From Uloborus plumipes (lineage: Eukaryota; Arthropoda; Arachnida; Araneae; Uloboridae), in assembly GCA_038373865.1 (NCBI GenBank), contig JAXGGA010003889.1, positions 1 to 64,000 of the forward strand: a stretch of 64,000 bases of DNA, read 5' to 3'. The position numbers were made by a program, and so were the translations under genes. Of the stretch, positions 24,855-35,561 are shown one piece after another. Below the pieces are notes generated by a model. The model ran no database searches. It was not told the DNA's origin and saw only the letters and a list, made by a program, of their open reading frames with translations. Every line of letters begins with the position of its first letter. Positions within the stretch are counted from its first letter, which is position 1.

Positions 24855-26072
24855 CACTGAAGTGACAAAAGTCATGGGATACCTCTTAATATCGTGTCGG
24901 CCCTCCTTTTGCCCGGCGAAGTGCAACAACTCGACGTGGCATGGACTCAACAAGTCGTTGGAAGTCTTCTGCAGGAATATTGAGCCATGCTGTCTCGATA
25001 GACGTCCATAATTGTGAAAGCGTTGATGGGGCAGGATTTTGGGCACGAACAGACCTCTCGATGGTGTCCCATAAATGCTCAATGGGATTCATGTCGGGCG
25101 ATCTAGGTGGCCAAATCATTCGTTGGAATTGTCCAGAATTTTCTTCAAACCAATTGCGAACAGTTGTGGCCCGGTGACATGGCGCATTGTCATCCATAAA
25201 AATCCCATCGTTGTTTGGGTACATGAAGTCCATGAATGGCTGCAAGTGATCTCCAAGTAGCTGCACATAAGCATTTCCAGTCAATGTTCGGTCCAGTCGC
25301 ACTAGAGGACCAAGTCCATGCCATGAAAAAACAGCCCACACCATTACGGAGCCACCACCAGCTTGAACAGTGCCTTGCTGACAGTTTGGGTCCATGGCTT
25401 CGTGGGGTCTGCGCCACACTCGAACCCTACCATCGGCTCTTACCAGCTGAAATCGTGACTCATCGGACCAGGCCACGGTTTTCCATTCATCTAGGGACCA
25501 ACCGATATGCTCACGTGCCCACGAGAGTCGCTGCAAGCGATGTCGTTCTGTCAGTAAAGGCACTCGAGTCGGTCTTCTGCTGGAATAGCCCAAGAAATCC
25601 AAATTTCTCCGCACAGTTCTAGCAGACACGTCCATTGTACGTCCCACATTGATTTCTACGGTGATTTGACGCAGTGTTGCTTGTCTGTTAGAATTTACTA
25701 CTCTTTGCAGACGTCGCCGGTCTCGATCTTTAAGTGCAGGCGGTCGACCACTGCGCTGTCCATGGTGGGATGTTATGCCTGAAATTTCATACTCTCGGCA
25801 CACTCTTGACACAGTGGATCTGGGAATGTTGAATTCTCTAACGATTTCCGAAATGGCATGACCCATGCGTCTAGCTCCAACTAACATTCCGCGTTCAAAG
25901 TCTGTTAATTCACGTCGTGCGGTCATCATCACGTTAAAACCTCTTCACATGAATAACTTGAACAGAAATGAAAGCTCTGTAAAAGCACTGCGCATTTATA
26001 CCTGTTCTATGCGATGCTACTGCCATCTGAAAATTTGCATATTGCTATCCCATGACTTTTGTCACTTCAGTG
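24855..26072 (-). mobile_element. Complete Tc1/mariner-type transposon
   Basis: The ends CACTGAAGTGACAAAAGTCA... and its exact reverse complement form a 27-bp perfect inverted repeat (24855-24881 and 26046-26072), flanked by the TA duplication at 24853-24854 and 26073-26074. The element is 1218 bp with a single uninterrupted transposase gene on the minus strand. It is inserted in a dead RNase H domain. Perfect ends and an intact gene imply a recent arrival and possible activity. Confidence 0.95.
24886..25932 (-). CDS. Tc1/mariner superfamily transposase (DDE, DD36E spacing)
   Basis: A 348-aa intact protein that would excise and reinsert its own element at TA sites in the nucleus. Residues 10-46 form a first helix-turn-helix (ISEIVREFNIPRSTVSRVCR). 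A GRPP linker at 62-65 resembles the GRPR-type minor-groove motif of the superfamily. Residues 84-115 fit a second helix-turn-helix. Catalytic residues by motif are D157 (AWSDESRF), D248 (FMDDNAPCH) and E285 (SPDMNPIEHLW). Thirty-six residues separate D248 and E285, so the spacing is DD36E, not the DD34E of Tc1 or DD34D of mariner. GGGSVMVWAVFS lies at 192-203. The first of three ATGs at 25932 was taken as start; 113 bp lie between it and the inner edge of the right inverted repeat. No intron is needed. All catalytic residues are present, so activity is plausible but untested. Confidence 0.93.
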   Translation of the reverse strand: MMMTARRELTDFERGMLVGARRMGHAISEIVREFNIPRSTVSRVCREYEISGITSHHGQRSGRPPALKDRDRRRLQRVVNSNRQATLRQITVEINVGRTMDVSARTVRRNLDFLGYSSRRPTRVPLLTERHRLQRLSWAREHIGWSLDEWKTVAWSDESRFQLVRADGRVRVWRRPHEAMDPNCQQGTVQAGGGSVMVWAVFSWHGLGPLVRLDRTLTGNAYVQLLGDHLQPFMDFMYPNNDGIFMDDNAPCHRATTVRNWFEENSGQFQRMIWPPRSPDMNPIEHLWDTIERSVRAQNPAPSTLSQLWTSIETAWLNIPAEDFQRLVESMPRRVVALRRAKGGPTRY

Positions 26073-26644
26073 TATGCTGTATTATGATGGTGAGATGCCT
26101 GCTACACATTTTACAGCAGTTGAGCTTGAAAATCTTAATAACCCTTGGAAAGTGGTTCTTTCCTGTTGACTCCCAAGCCATTATTCGAAACGTCTACAGA
26201 AACTCAAATATATTGTAAAAGAGGTATTGACTGTAAGAAAAACTGAACACTTTTCTTAGCTTTTGGTGGACTCTAAAGTTCTAATGGATTCCTAGACATG
26301 CTAACACCAGCAGTAAAAATAATGGCAATCGGGTTAGCAAAATACGAGACACTTCTTACCCAGCCGAAACAACTGAAACTGCCAGAGACTGGAGAGGATG
26401 TCTTTAAGCAAGAATTGGATGAGCCTCCTGTCCAGAGCCTCCTTGATTTTAACCTACCGCGAGGTTAGTGTGTAGCAGCTTTGAGAATAAAGGCAGGGCA
26501 TGATTATCTTGCCGCACATCGTCACAGTATCAATGTCCTAAAATCGCCAGATTACCAGCTTGTAGACTAAGATACCAGAGAACCCAAAGGCTTTTTCTCC
26601 TCTTAACCACAGTACACACTATCTAAACAACCGTTTCAAGGGGG

Positions 26645-28560
26645 TTACAATCTTTACTAGTCAGTGCTTACCTAATTGACCAAAATCGAAGGCTAGGCGT
26701 TGGCTAAGAAGAAGAATAAGCCCTTCTTTAATCAATCGCACCCAAACTTTAATGAACACATGATCACTACTAATAAGGCATACCTACTCTCCCATTTTCG
26801 TCTAAACTTAGTGTTAGGTTATGCACATGCATAAGTAACGCTAAATGAAAAAAAAAAAAAAAAAACTCCATAACCTCTGGAGCGGTTGACGACAAAAACT
26901 AATCATCTCTAATCCCCATCCCATGAGGGTACATTCCGTTAAGTACGCTCTGTACAAGTAATGACACAAAATTGTTTACGAACATATTGCCACATACTGA
27001 CTAACAGACATTTAAAAAATGGTTAAAATAGAGTCAACATACCTTAAACAGCTAAAATAGGACGAAATTCGATTTTTGATGCAATGCTTTATTATAGATA
27101 TGAATTATAAAAGGATGTAATTAATTGAAATTGTATTTTTAGGTGAAGTTTTAATAGGATATAATTATTTGCAGCATTAAACTTTTGACAGTTCGAATAG
27201 ATTAGGTACTATTCGACTATATCTTATACTATATCTTATGTACTGTTAATTTAATACAACATAAGCAAAAGTAAAATGCAATATGAGATGAAGAAAAAAA
27301 AGGTTTTATTCGACAGTTACGCATGCATTTTTCGCTTAAAAAATATCACACCAGCTTTGTTCCATTTATCCTCTAACGCTTTATATGAAGTTAAAAAAGC
27401 ATAAGTAAATAGATCAGTTAATTAAATTTGCTGTTGAAACTACTCCTTACAAAGAAGCCTAATTCAATTATTAGCTCTTATAAAACAGAGAGCTTTTATT
27501 GGAACTTTACATTCAATGCCAAGCTGACGTCTGCTGGTGAAAGAAGAGCAGAAAAAATATATGCCGAGCGACAAAGAATTCCGGAAAAAAATATTGGATA
27601 TTAAAATATTACTTTTTAAGTCACGGAAGAGTTTCCTTTGAAAAGGGGACTTCATCTTAATTTCGATGCTAATTTCTCTTTTTGAAACATCTCTTTTCAA
27701 CTTTCAAGATTAAAAAAAACTAAGTTTTTGTTACGTGAAAATAAAGCTGACGTCTCCTTCGAAAGGAGAAAGATGCTTGTGAGAGTCAATGGGAATAATA
27801 AATGGACTCTTAATTAAACTTCCGATTCAATATATTCAGAATACTACCTCTCTTTCATTCCAAGATGAGTCGAATGAGGAGTAATCACTTTTCGTTGCTT
27901 TAGGCTTGGCGGATGCAACAGTAATTTGAAAGAATCAAAAATATTAGCCTAGCAACACGAACAAGATTACATTTCTAAATTAATTTTTCAGATGAAAAGA
28001 ACCCGTTAGATTAAAATTTATTTGCGTAGGCAGCGTAATCTCTATTTGGTGACTGCGCTCAATTTTACGGAAAATATAAAATGATTAATTTTATTAACTT
28101 TGATTAAGTTCGTCAAGAGCTGTTATGAGCTGCAAAACTAAACTGACTTTCACTCTCAATCTTTTTGGTTATACAGGCTGCCGCACATATAACAACTACA
28201 TTTCAAATGTGCAGAATTAATAAAGAACCATAAAGTTTTAAAAAACGTAAATAAAGTTTTAAGTAATACAGCTTACAATTCATGGTATGTACCATGAACC
28301 ACTTATTTTCGAAAATGACATCAAACAACTGCAGACATAAGTGTAATATTCATTTTTGAAACCTTAACCTGCAATTATCGGCTACTTTCTTCTGAATTCG
28401 GGTGATATTGCTCAATTTTGTAAAAAAGCAGTTACCACTTAATGTATTGTTCTCACTATATCGCCAAATAGAAAAAATTCAGGCTTCATGCATCCTCAGC
28501 GAGATATATCTCAAGAAGCAAACTCGGGAGATTGTATTAGTCATAAAATACTACAGGGCA
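26645..28560. other. Unassigned AT-rich DNA
   Basis: A 78-codon frame at 27464-27700 (-) has no recognised domain. An A run lies at 26849-26866. No terminal repeats were identified. Confidence 0.4.
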
Positions 28561-28568
28561 ATTCCACA

Positions 28569-30210
28569 GTAACTTAGGTTACATTTCGACAAACTCTTAG
28601 GCATTTAGCACCTCAGTACAGACAAATATTGTTATACAAACCTAGCATAAAATCAATCTATGAAAATGACAGTCAGAAGCAAAATTAAAATGAAAAAAAT
28701 ATTTGATGCATTAACATTTTACAAAATTTAGCAGTCAAAAATAAGGCAGTAACTTACGTTACACAAAAAGGGAATGACATAATATGAAAATTGGGTCTAA
28801 AGCAAATTTCTGGTCTATTACAGCTGTTTTCTTGTTTGAAGTATAATTTATCAGTTCCTTATAAAGCTTAGGAATTTATTTTCATAAATTTAAAAATGTA
28901 TTTAAAAAATTGAGAATTATAGGAATTTTTAATTGGGTAATTTACGTTACAGTAACTTACATTACAAAATTTACTTACCATCATATCTTTATTACAAAAA
29001 GTAATGAATGAAAATTACAGCTTAACTTCGATCAAAATATTAAAAATTAACAATTATGAATAAAATTTATAGAAATTTAATACCAAATTTAATGACCAAT
29101 CAAAAATGTCACATAACATAAGACTTTTAAATGCATACTGGTAGCTGTTATTAACAAGTTCAGGTAGTTCAATTTTTCGAATCACGTTTTCTTTCTTAAA
29201 GTAAGTTTCATCTCTCATTTCTCGCCATTTATAATAGGTTTCAACAGCAGCCATTACTTTTACTTTAAACTCGCTTTCTTTAATAATCGTCACAACTCAA
29301 GGATACAATGTATTTTCGAATTTCATTATACAACATTCACCGGCTCCTCTCTGTTATTTTTTTCTTGTTCCTTGAAATACTTAACTAAACGAAACGCCAC
29401 AGTTTGTCCATTTCTAGTTCTTAAATGGTGATTGTCAAATTTCTAGTTCTTAAATGGTGATTGTCAATGTGCTGATCTTCAGAAAATAGTTTTGATAAAT
29501 CTTGCTTTTTATAACATATTTCAATACCATCAAGAGGGACTTTTATTTATAAATCTGTAATATCCACATGACTCTTCTCATACTCCTTTTATAGTGCATA
29601 TTTTCTGCATTCAGTGGCATTTTAATGCAGAATAAAATATATTTCACCTGTAAGAGATAAAATATTTTTATATTTGTTTTTTCCAAAACATGTTTTAAAA
29701 CTTTAAAGCATAAAAGGAGTCATTTTTGAATAATTTATAGTAAATTACCTCCTAAATACTCTGAATACAGTGATGTTATTTAGAGAGAATTAATATCTTA
29801 AAAGAAACATGAAATTTATAATCAAGGTGTATTGTAACCGTTTTAACAAATAGAGACATTTTAAGAAATATGATTATCTTAAATCAAGTAAATACATTAC
29901 ATTCAAAAGATTTCTTGAATAAATTACTCCTACTAACCATATAGGTTTATTTCACAATTTATTTTCTTTATGAACACAAGTATTTAAGTTCTACTCGGGT
30001 AACTTACATTACCTGCATATGTCGGTAACTTACGTTACACGTTGTGATCGTAGCACAAAAAATTCAATAAACAATACTTAAAAAAAAAAAAAACTTTAAT
30101 TCTTTGCTTAATACATACTCATAAGATAAAAATATAGCCTTTTTAACATTACATTGCCCTTTCTTTATGCACATCATGAACTTTAACATGTTTTTGGTAA
30201 CTTACGTTAC
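28569..30210. repeat. Cluster of seven GTAACTTACGTTAC-like words
   Basis: The 14-base word GTAAC-TTAC-GTTAC, an inverted repeat with a 4-base centre, or a one- or two-base variant of it, occurs at 28569-28582, 28749-28762, 28937-28950, 28952-28965, 29999-30012, 30025-30038 and 30197-30210. Spacing is irregular (180, 188, 15, 1047, 26, 172 start to start). The DNA between is AT-rich and has no convincing gene (79-codon frame at 29054-29293 on the minus strand not recognised). A plausible reading is a dead DNA element with many internal binding sites, but no paired termini were found. Confidence 0.7.
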
Positions 30211-30357
30211 ATAGAACAGTGCATAAATATTTATTTAAATATATTATAAGGTAATATATAAACACAAAATTTTAAAACACAGGTATGCGCACTGTAGGTA
30301 GGTTACAAATGCTTCATTTCAACTGCAAAATATGGGTTCTTACTCACCTGAATGGAG
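30211..30357. other. Unassigned AT-rich DNA
   Basis: Short stretch between the word cluster and the decayed minus-strand gene; nothing seen. Confidence 0.4.
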
Positions 30358-30557
30358 AGTTTATCCTCTATTCAAATGAGCGTCGGGCGGCTCTAGTCAC
30401 ATTCAATACTTTGTAGTTTTCACCATAGTGGAGACTGAAAAGTCCTCGTAATCGACTTTAAGTATTTGCCCTGGATGTTTGCGGGCTTCATACTTCACTA
30501 TCCCATACTCACCTAATCACCTCCAACAGCAGCATTTAATGCTGTCTCATCTGCAGG

Positions 30558-30993
30558 TAGTCCAGTAAAATTAGGTCAAAAAAAGGCCGAATCCGGACAT
30601 TCAAAAAATACAATTGCCACCTATGCTAAGTTGTTCAGTATGATAAAGAGATAACGTATAAAAAAGTCCCACGAGTTTGAGCGTCGGGTTTGGGAGTTAT
30701 GGGGGGGGCGAAGGAGGGGCTTAAAATACTGATTATTGCTTTATTTGAGCTCTATCTCAATGACTTCCTTTGCACGGAAATGTTATTGTATATAAAATTA
30801 AAGATGGTACATATTACTTAAGTATCAAGTGATATTTTTGCGCAAGTCCGTCATTCGAGGGGGCGGGGGGGGTGCCCCCCCCCCAAAAAAAATTTTTTTT
30901 TGAGCTTTCCACTTTAAAAATGCAAAAGTATCTGCGCAGATATTTTAATGTTTTATATGCCATTTTTAGTACATCCCCCCAATCGCCCCCCCT
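30558..30993. repeat. Left long terminal inverted repeat of the 5-kb element
   Basis: Pairs with 34005-34206 plus 35340-35561 in reverse orientation. It carries a G-rich to C-rich switch at 30859-30890 (GGGGGCGGGGGGGGTGCCCCCCCCCC) also present, diverged, in the right copy. Confidence 0.8.
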
Positions 30994-31890
30994 AATAAAT
31001 TAAAGGGCGGACCTTATTTGCATCTCAAAAAAGTTGACAATAATTTAGTTCAGTTGCATTACTGAATAAGAAATAAATTCAAGAGTGCAATTTTTTTGAA
31101 TTTTTGAGAGCTGTGGTAATAAATAGGAAGTACCTACCTTAATATTTTTTTTGTCGATGGTTTTATTATGAATTTTTCTATAGCAATCCTAAATTATTTT
31201 TGCTACTGCGTACTTGGCACCGTCATTTGCAATTTTGGACCACCGATAAAATGAATACCAAATGGATAATACATTACCAATTTTTGTTTCGTATTTAAGA
31301 CACATGGCTGAACAGAGCCCCCGACAAATCTGTAAGGTCGAAAGTTCTGGAAAAGAGCAGGTATCCAGCTTGAACTTCAAAATGGTCATTTACTAAGTAC
31401 CCCGAAAACATCTGGGTATTTTCCAGTATCATCATCGTTTTCTCATAAAAAGGGGTATCATAGTCTTAAAAAGATTCCCTAATTTACACTAAAAAATTTC
31501 GTTTCCGGTTGCAATTAAGAGCACTCAGCGGTTCACTTTGCTGCTTAATTTACTTGTCTATATATGTGTCCATTCAGATCAGTACTAAAATAGATAGACA
31601 TATAGACCAGTCGTTGGTTATGATCACTGCCTTTGCCCCGTTAAGATGCGTTTTAATACTGACAGTCTGGTAAATAAATAATTTTTGTAAATATATAAAT
31701 ATAAAATATTCAGTTGTTAGAATACTTTGAATATAAAAAGTTCCGAATATAATGTGCATAAGATTGCATATTTAAGGAAATAGATATGTTAAAAAGTTTT
31801 AAAATGTAGTTAAAAAATCAGTGAATTGCTAAACTTGTGAGAATTTTACAATGAACAAAATTTGAAGTGCTGCAAAAATGAATCGTATTT

Positions 31891-33540
31891 TTGGAGCCTT
31901 GTACTGATGCTGACGGTATAGTAGTTAATGTATTTGCAAAAGGATGGAGCACAATACTGACATGCAGTGAAATTAAGGTTGGTTGGTTGGTTGGTTACTT
32001 TGGGTTTACTGGCACAAGAGCCTTCATACGCTATACTGCGCCAAACGATGGTGAAATTAAGGAGGATGGAGCGAAAGACGCTTATCTGAATAGGAATGTA
32101 ACTGAAGTACATTTAAAATGCCGCAAGAACTACACGCGAAATCTGTAACCACCTAGTATTGCATCAGCAAGTAGTTAAGTACAGAAGCCTCTCAGATCCA
32201 CTTTTGACTTCAAATCACTTTACTTTTTGTGCGGAAAAAAATGCATAGATGTATCCAAGTGTAGAAATAAAACCAAAGAAATTTGGTTTGAAGCAAAAAC
32301 TATAGCATATATTAATGCAATTCGCGAGGATGACTTGAAAAGACACGATTCCTGGGGAGAAGAAGTACTTTCAGACTTGCAAAACACGATGGACTTAGTT
32401 CAAACAGATGGAAGATACCACAAATACGGTTTATCCATGTTTAAACTTGACGTATCTAAGTCTGCAGAAGCCGCAAATAGAGGTGGATCAAGGAAAGACT
32501 CGTCAAGAGCAGATACTTTTAAAAAGTGGTGCCAATATTTGGAAGAGAACGATGAATGCCAATACACTTTCAAGGAGCTCACTGATTTATTTTGCCGGCT
32601 AAATCCTTGTGTAGAGCCATACCATGACAAACATTTGAAAAGAAAACTCGTGGAACACTATGGGGACAGTATTAATGTCACGACCATTACAGGTGTGAAT
32701 ATATTTTAATGAGACAGTGTCCAAAATACTTTTCAATAAATGGTACACAGATAAAGCTGAAGAGGTAAAGAGAATTATTGAAACAACTGCCATGCTCAAT
32801 AAGACGAGACATAAAAAATCAAGTTTATAATTGTTCCCAGTTTCCTTCTTTTAAAGAAATACGAAACGAAAACCCAGAGTTGATTCCAGAATCTCTCCAG
32901 TTACTGATCTCTCAGATTATTAAGCCTAAAAAACAAACGAAGGAAATTAAAAAAGCTATTGATAGGAAAGTGACTGCTATTTCTCATTCGATAATTTCTT
33001 CAACAAGACCACGTTCCTTTCTATATCCTATTCAATTCGGTACAGCTGTGTACTTACACAGGAGATTTGTATCAAGGCTACTTGTCAATGTAATATCAAA
33101 AATAGGGTTTGGGCTCTTCATATAGTGAAGTAATAGGATTTGAAAGATCTGTAACGAGGACATCAATCTAGAGAAGGGCTATATTCAGTTTGTTTTTGAT
33201 TACGCGGACTATAACGTTTAGCCTATTGATGGTCACAATATGTACCACGCTATGGGAGGAATCATGTGCTTTACCCCTCGAACAGCCGTTCACATTGATT
33301 CAAAAGCTCCTCGAACAGCTGTTTTGACTAAAGCTATAGAAAATTGTTGTCTCACACAAGTTGTTTTACCAGCGCCCGAGTGCATGTGGTTATGCCAAAA
33401 TTGAAGCCCTCCCATTGCAAAATTAGCTTGTAAAAAATTCATCCGCTGCTCCCTCTTTCATCTTGAACTTCCTATGGTCATCTGGGATATGGTTTGATGA
33501 TGGATGCCTGAGCAAAAATAACGTGTTGAATGAAAAAGTC
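31891..33540 (+). pseudogene. Broken gene of an unnamed multicopy metazoan family (cargo or transposase of the 5-kb element)
   Basis: Two open stretches in the same frame (31891-32148 and 32227-32709) and one in another (32778-33125) line up as one protein. Order: VTEVHLKCRKNYTRN; FDFKSLYFLCGKKC (paired Cys, zinc-binding look); KKWCQYLEENDECQYTFKEL; HLKRKLVEHYGDSINV; a basic helical part; RPRSFLYPIQFGTAVYLHRR; ISKIGFG; FVFDYADYNV; DGHNMYHAMGGIMCFTP. I recall many uncharacterised arthropod and cnidarian proteins with this order, including a D-N-x-D-H/I-N then G-x-x-T/M-F/Y-H-x-M-G block. The Asp-rich blocks could be catalytic, but that is inference. Stops at about 32146 and 32175 and frameshifts near 32700-32800 and after 33110 make this copy dead. 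Position inside long inverted repeats suggests it is the element's own transposase. Confidence 0.55.
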
Positions 33541-34004
33541 ACCTCATAGCAATGTTTCAAAGTATAGTGAAAAGGTAAAAAAAATGTGTAATCATTTAAG
33601 TTTTTATGTTAAAATAATTTTTATTTTTAATATGTGTATGTGTTAAATACTTACGAGATTTGTCCTCCAAATTAATTATTCATTTATGATGTAGGAAAAG
33701 AGGAAGAAAAGACTTCATCTAGCAAAAGAGGCAGTTTTTAAACTAAAAGATTTCTGTCGTTTGTTTTACTTTAATTCAGCTATGTTTTCAGTTTTTACCA
33801 GCGAGGCAGGTAGGAACACAGAGTGACGCTAATGTTGACAGTGGGCTTTAGATATCAAACAGATGGTCTAAATCATGTTTCAAAAACATTTAATTTACTC
33901 CCTTCAACTTTATCTGGATTAATATTTGATAGAAATAAACTTTGAAATGTATCAAAAACGCTGCAAAATCCTGGGATTTGCTCCGATCTGGTCAATAGTT
34001 TCCA

Positions 34005-35561
34005 TTATTTGGGGGGGGGGATGGGGGGATGTATTCAAATATGGCATATAAAAAACATTAAAATAATCTGCGCATATGCTTTTGCATTTTTAAAGTGGAA
34101 AGCTCAAAAAAAAGGGGGGGCACCCCCCTCCCCCCCACGAAGAACGGACTGACGCAAAAATATTACTTGAAACATAAGAAATATGTAACATCTTTAATTT
34201 TATATATGGGTGATTTTACAAAAATGGGCAAATTTGTGTTCCATACTGATTGCTCTTTTTGTTTTTAATTTAATAAAAAACTATTTTGGGAATATTTTTA
34301 TGCGTCTTTTGTTCTATAATTTCCGTTATCAACAATGTCAATATTTAATTATTATTCATTTAAAAAAATGGATATTAGATTGAAATGTCATCCACATGCC
34401 CTGTCCCATAGGTGCCATTTTCACAATCAATGGAATATAGATTTAAAAAAAATAATTAATTTTTTTCTCAAGAGTTTTTTATTTATAAATATGAATGTGT
34501 GCAAGATGTAAATCACAAAAAAAGCAAAATAATATGAAAATAATATCTCTAAAAGTTAATCTAAACTTTGTCCCAGCGATTATCAGTCATCCACATGTCT
34601 AAAAAGTATAGATATTTTTCTCTGAAATGTTATATTTCAAAATCTGGCAACACATCTTAAAACAAAGCATGGAACTTTGTTATTCCTGGATGAGGATTAA
34701 TTTTGCTGTTCTGCAATTACTTTTTGATAAAAAGCAAGCTAAACTCAACTTTCAAGGCAAGTGTTTTTTATCTTTGTCATTAACATGCCCCACAGAATGC
34801 ATGTAAAATGTACATGTAAATAAATTTTGACAATGAATAATCCTAAGGCTTACATTTGTGAGTTCTAATTCGAAGTGAAGCCGAAAAATATTCAGATATG
34901 ACTTTTTGAGAACACAATTACTTGTGTTTTGTCATTCACATGCCCTTTTTCTATTGTCATTCACATGCCCCAATATAAGGCACGTGGATGAATCAAAAGC
35001 CAAACTATGACAGTACAATGTTTAAAAATTATGTCTAACAGTTTACTGGTTAAAAAATTTCATTAATATACCTATTGTGTTTGTGTTATTCACATACTTA
35101 CTGTGTTATATTCACATACCCATTGTGTCATCCACATGTCCTTTTTATCATTCACATATGCCTTCAAAAAATAAAAATGCAAAAATACAATAAAATACAA
35201 ACATTTAAGCTCTGTTGATATTCTATTTTAATTATGTAACTTATCAAGTGCTTTGCTGATTTTTTTCAGATTTTTAATTTTAAATTAATTTTTTGAATTC
35301 TACATGTTAGAAATATTCCCGTATTTGTAGAATCACCCATATAATAACATTTTCGTGCAAAGGAAGTCATTGAGATAGAGCTGAAATAAAGCAATAATCA
35401 GCATTTTAAGCCCCTTCTTCGCCCCCCCATAACTCCCAAACCCGACGCTCAAATTCGTGGGACTTTTTTATACATTATCTCCTTATCATACTGAACAACT
35501 TGGCATAGGTGGCAATTGTATTTTTTGAATGTCCGGTTCATGACCTAATTTGACTGGACTA
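34005..35561. repeat. Right long terminal inverted repeat, interrupted
   Basis: Reverse complement of 30558-30993, split by a nested element at 34207-35339. Its G-run and C-run stretches (34011-34027, 34114-34137) are length variants of those on the left. Confidence 0.8.
34207..35339. mobile_element. 1133-bp nested element with repeated GTCATTCACATGCCC words
   Basis: Boundaries are exact because the left arm of the host element shows the uninterrupted sequence. The ends are TGGGTGATTTTACAAA and TTTGTAGAATCACCCA (inverted, one or two mismatches), with TATA or TA on both sides. Internally the word GTCATTCACATGCCC or a variant occurs at 34387, 34586, 34776, 34931, 34956, 35095, 35105, 35127 and about 35147, all on the plus strand. 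No protein is encoded. Reading: a non-autonomous DNA element whose interior is a reiterated protein-binding site or simple word expansion. Confidence 0.75.

Larger units (their letters stand above)
24763..26640 (+). pseudogene. Non-LTR retrotransposon RNase H/C-terminal remnant, split by a mariner
   Basis: Outside the inserted transposon (24855-26072) the plus strand reads a decayed Jockey-like RNase H. HTDVSSLPGTGETDAAYYCR (24775-24834) corresponds to the first catalytic block TDGS...GAGVYC. After the insertion, YYDGEMPATHFTAVEL (from about 26082) corresponds to FDGE-AI-AL, then DSQAIIR at about 26168 and WIPRHA near 26289. Then come GLAKYETLLTQ, LPRG-CVAALR and AGHDYLAAHRHSINVL-SP, typical of the C-terminal region of such pol proteins. 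Stops and frameshifts are frequent. The reverse transcriptase is missing. Family placement is by motif reading only. Confidence 0.65.
30558..35561 (+). mobile_element. 5-kb DNA transposon with long inverted termini, superfamily unassigned
   Basis: The ends TAGTCCAGTAAAATTAGGTCA and TGACCTAATTTGACTGGACTA are inverted repeats, flanked by CAGG on both sides (30554-30557 and 35562-35565). The inverted homology continues inward for about 430 bp on the left (to about 30993). On the right it runs to about 34005 once the 1133-bp insertion at 34207-35339 is removed. Shared internal words include CAATTGCCACCTATGC, GGGAGTTATGGGGGG, TGACTTCCTTTGCAC and a G/C-homopolymer stretch. A single decayed gene lies between the termini on the plus strand. 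The 4-bp duplication and long termini are reminiscent of some less-studied groups (for example Sola has 4-bp duplications), but I cannot assign it. Confidence 0.8.

Noticed and set aside
24763..25622. Plus-strand frames overlapping the transposase (for example 24941-25177, 25236-25622)
   Set aside because: Antisense shadows of the intact transposase on the minus strand.
29054..29293. 79-codon minus-strand frame inside the GTAACTTACGTTAC cluster
   Set aside because: No domain recognised and not supported by neighbouring frames; kept only as a note in the cluster entry.
28569..30210. CRISPR array
   Set aside because: Repeats are 14 bases at irregular spacing (15 to over 1000 bases) in an animal genome; not the regular repeat-spacer pattern.
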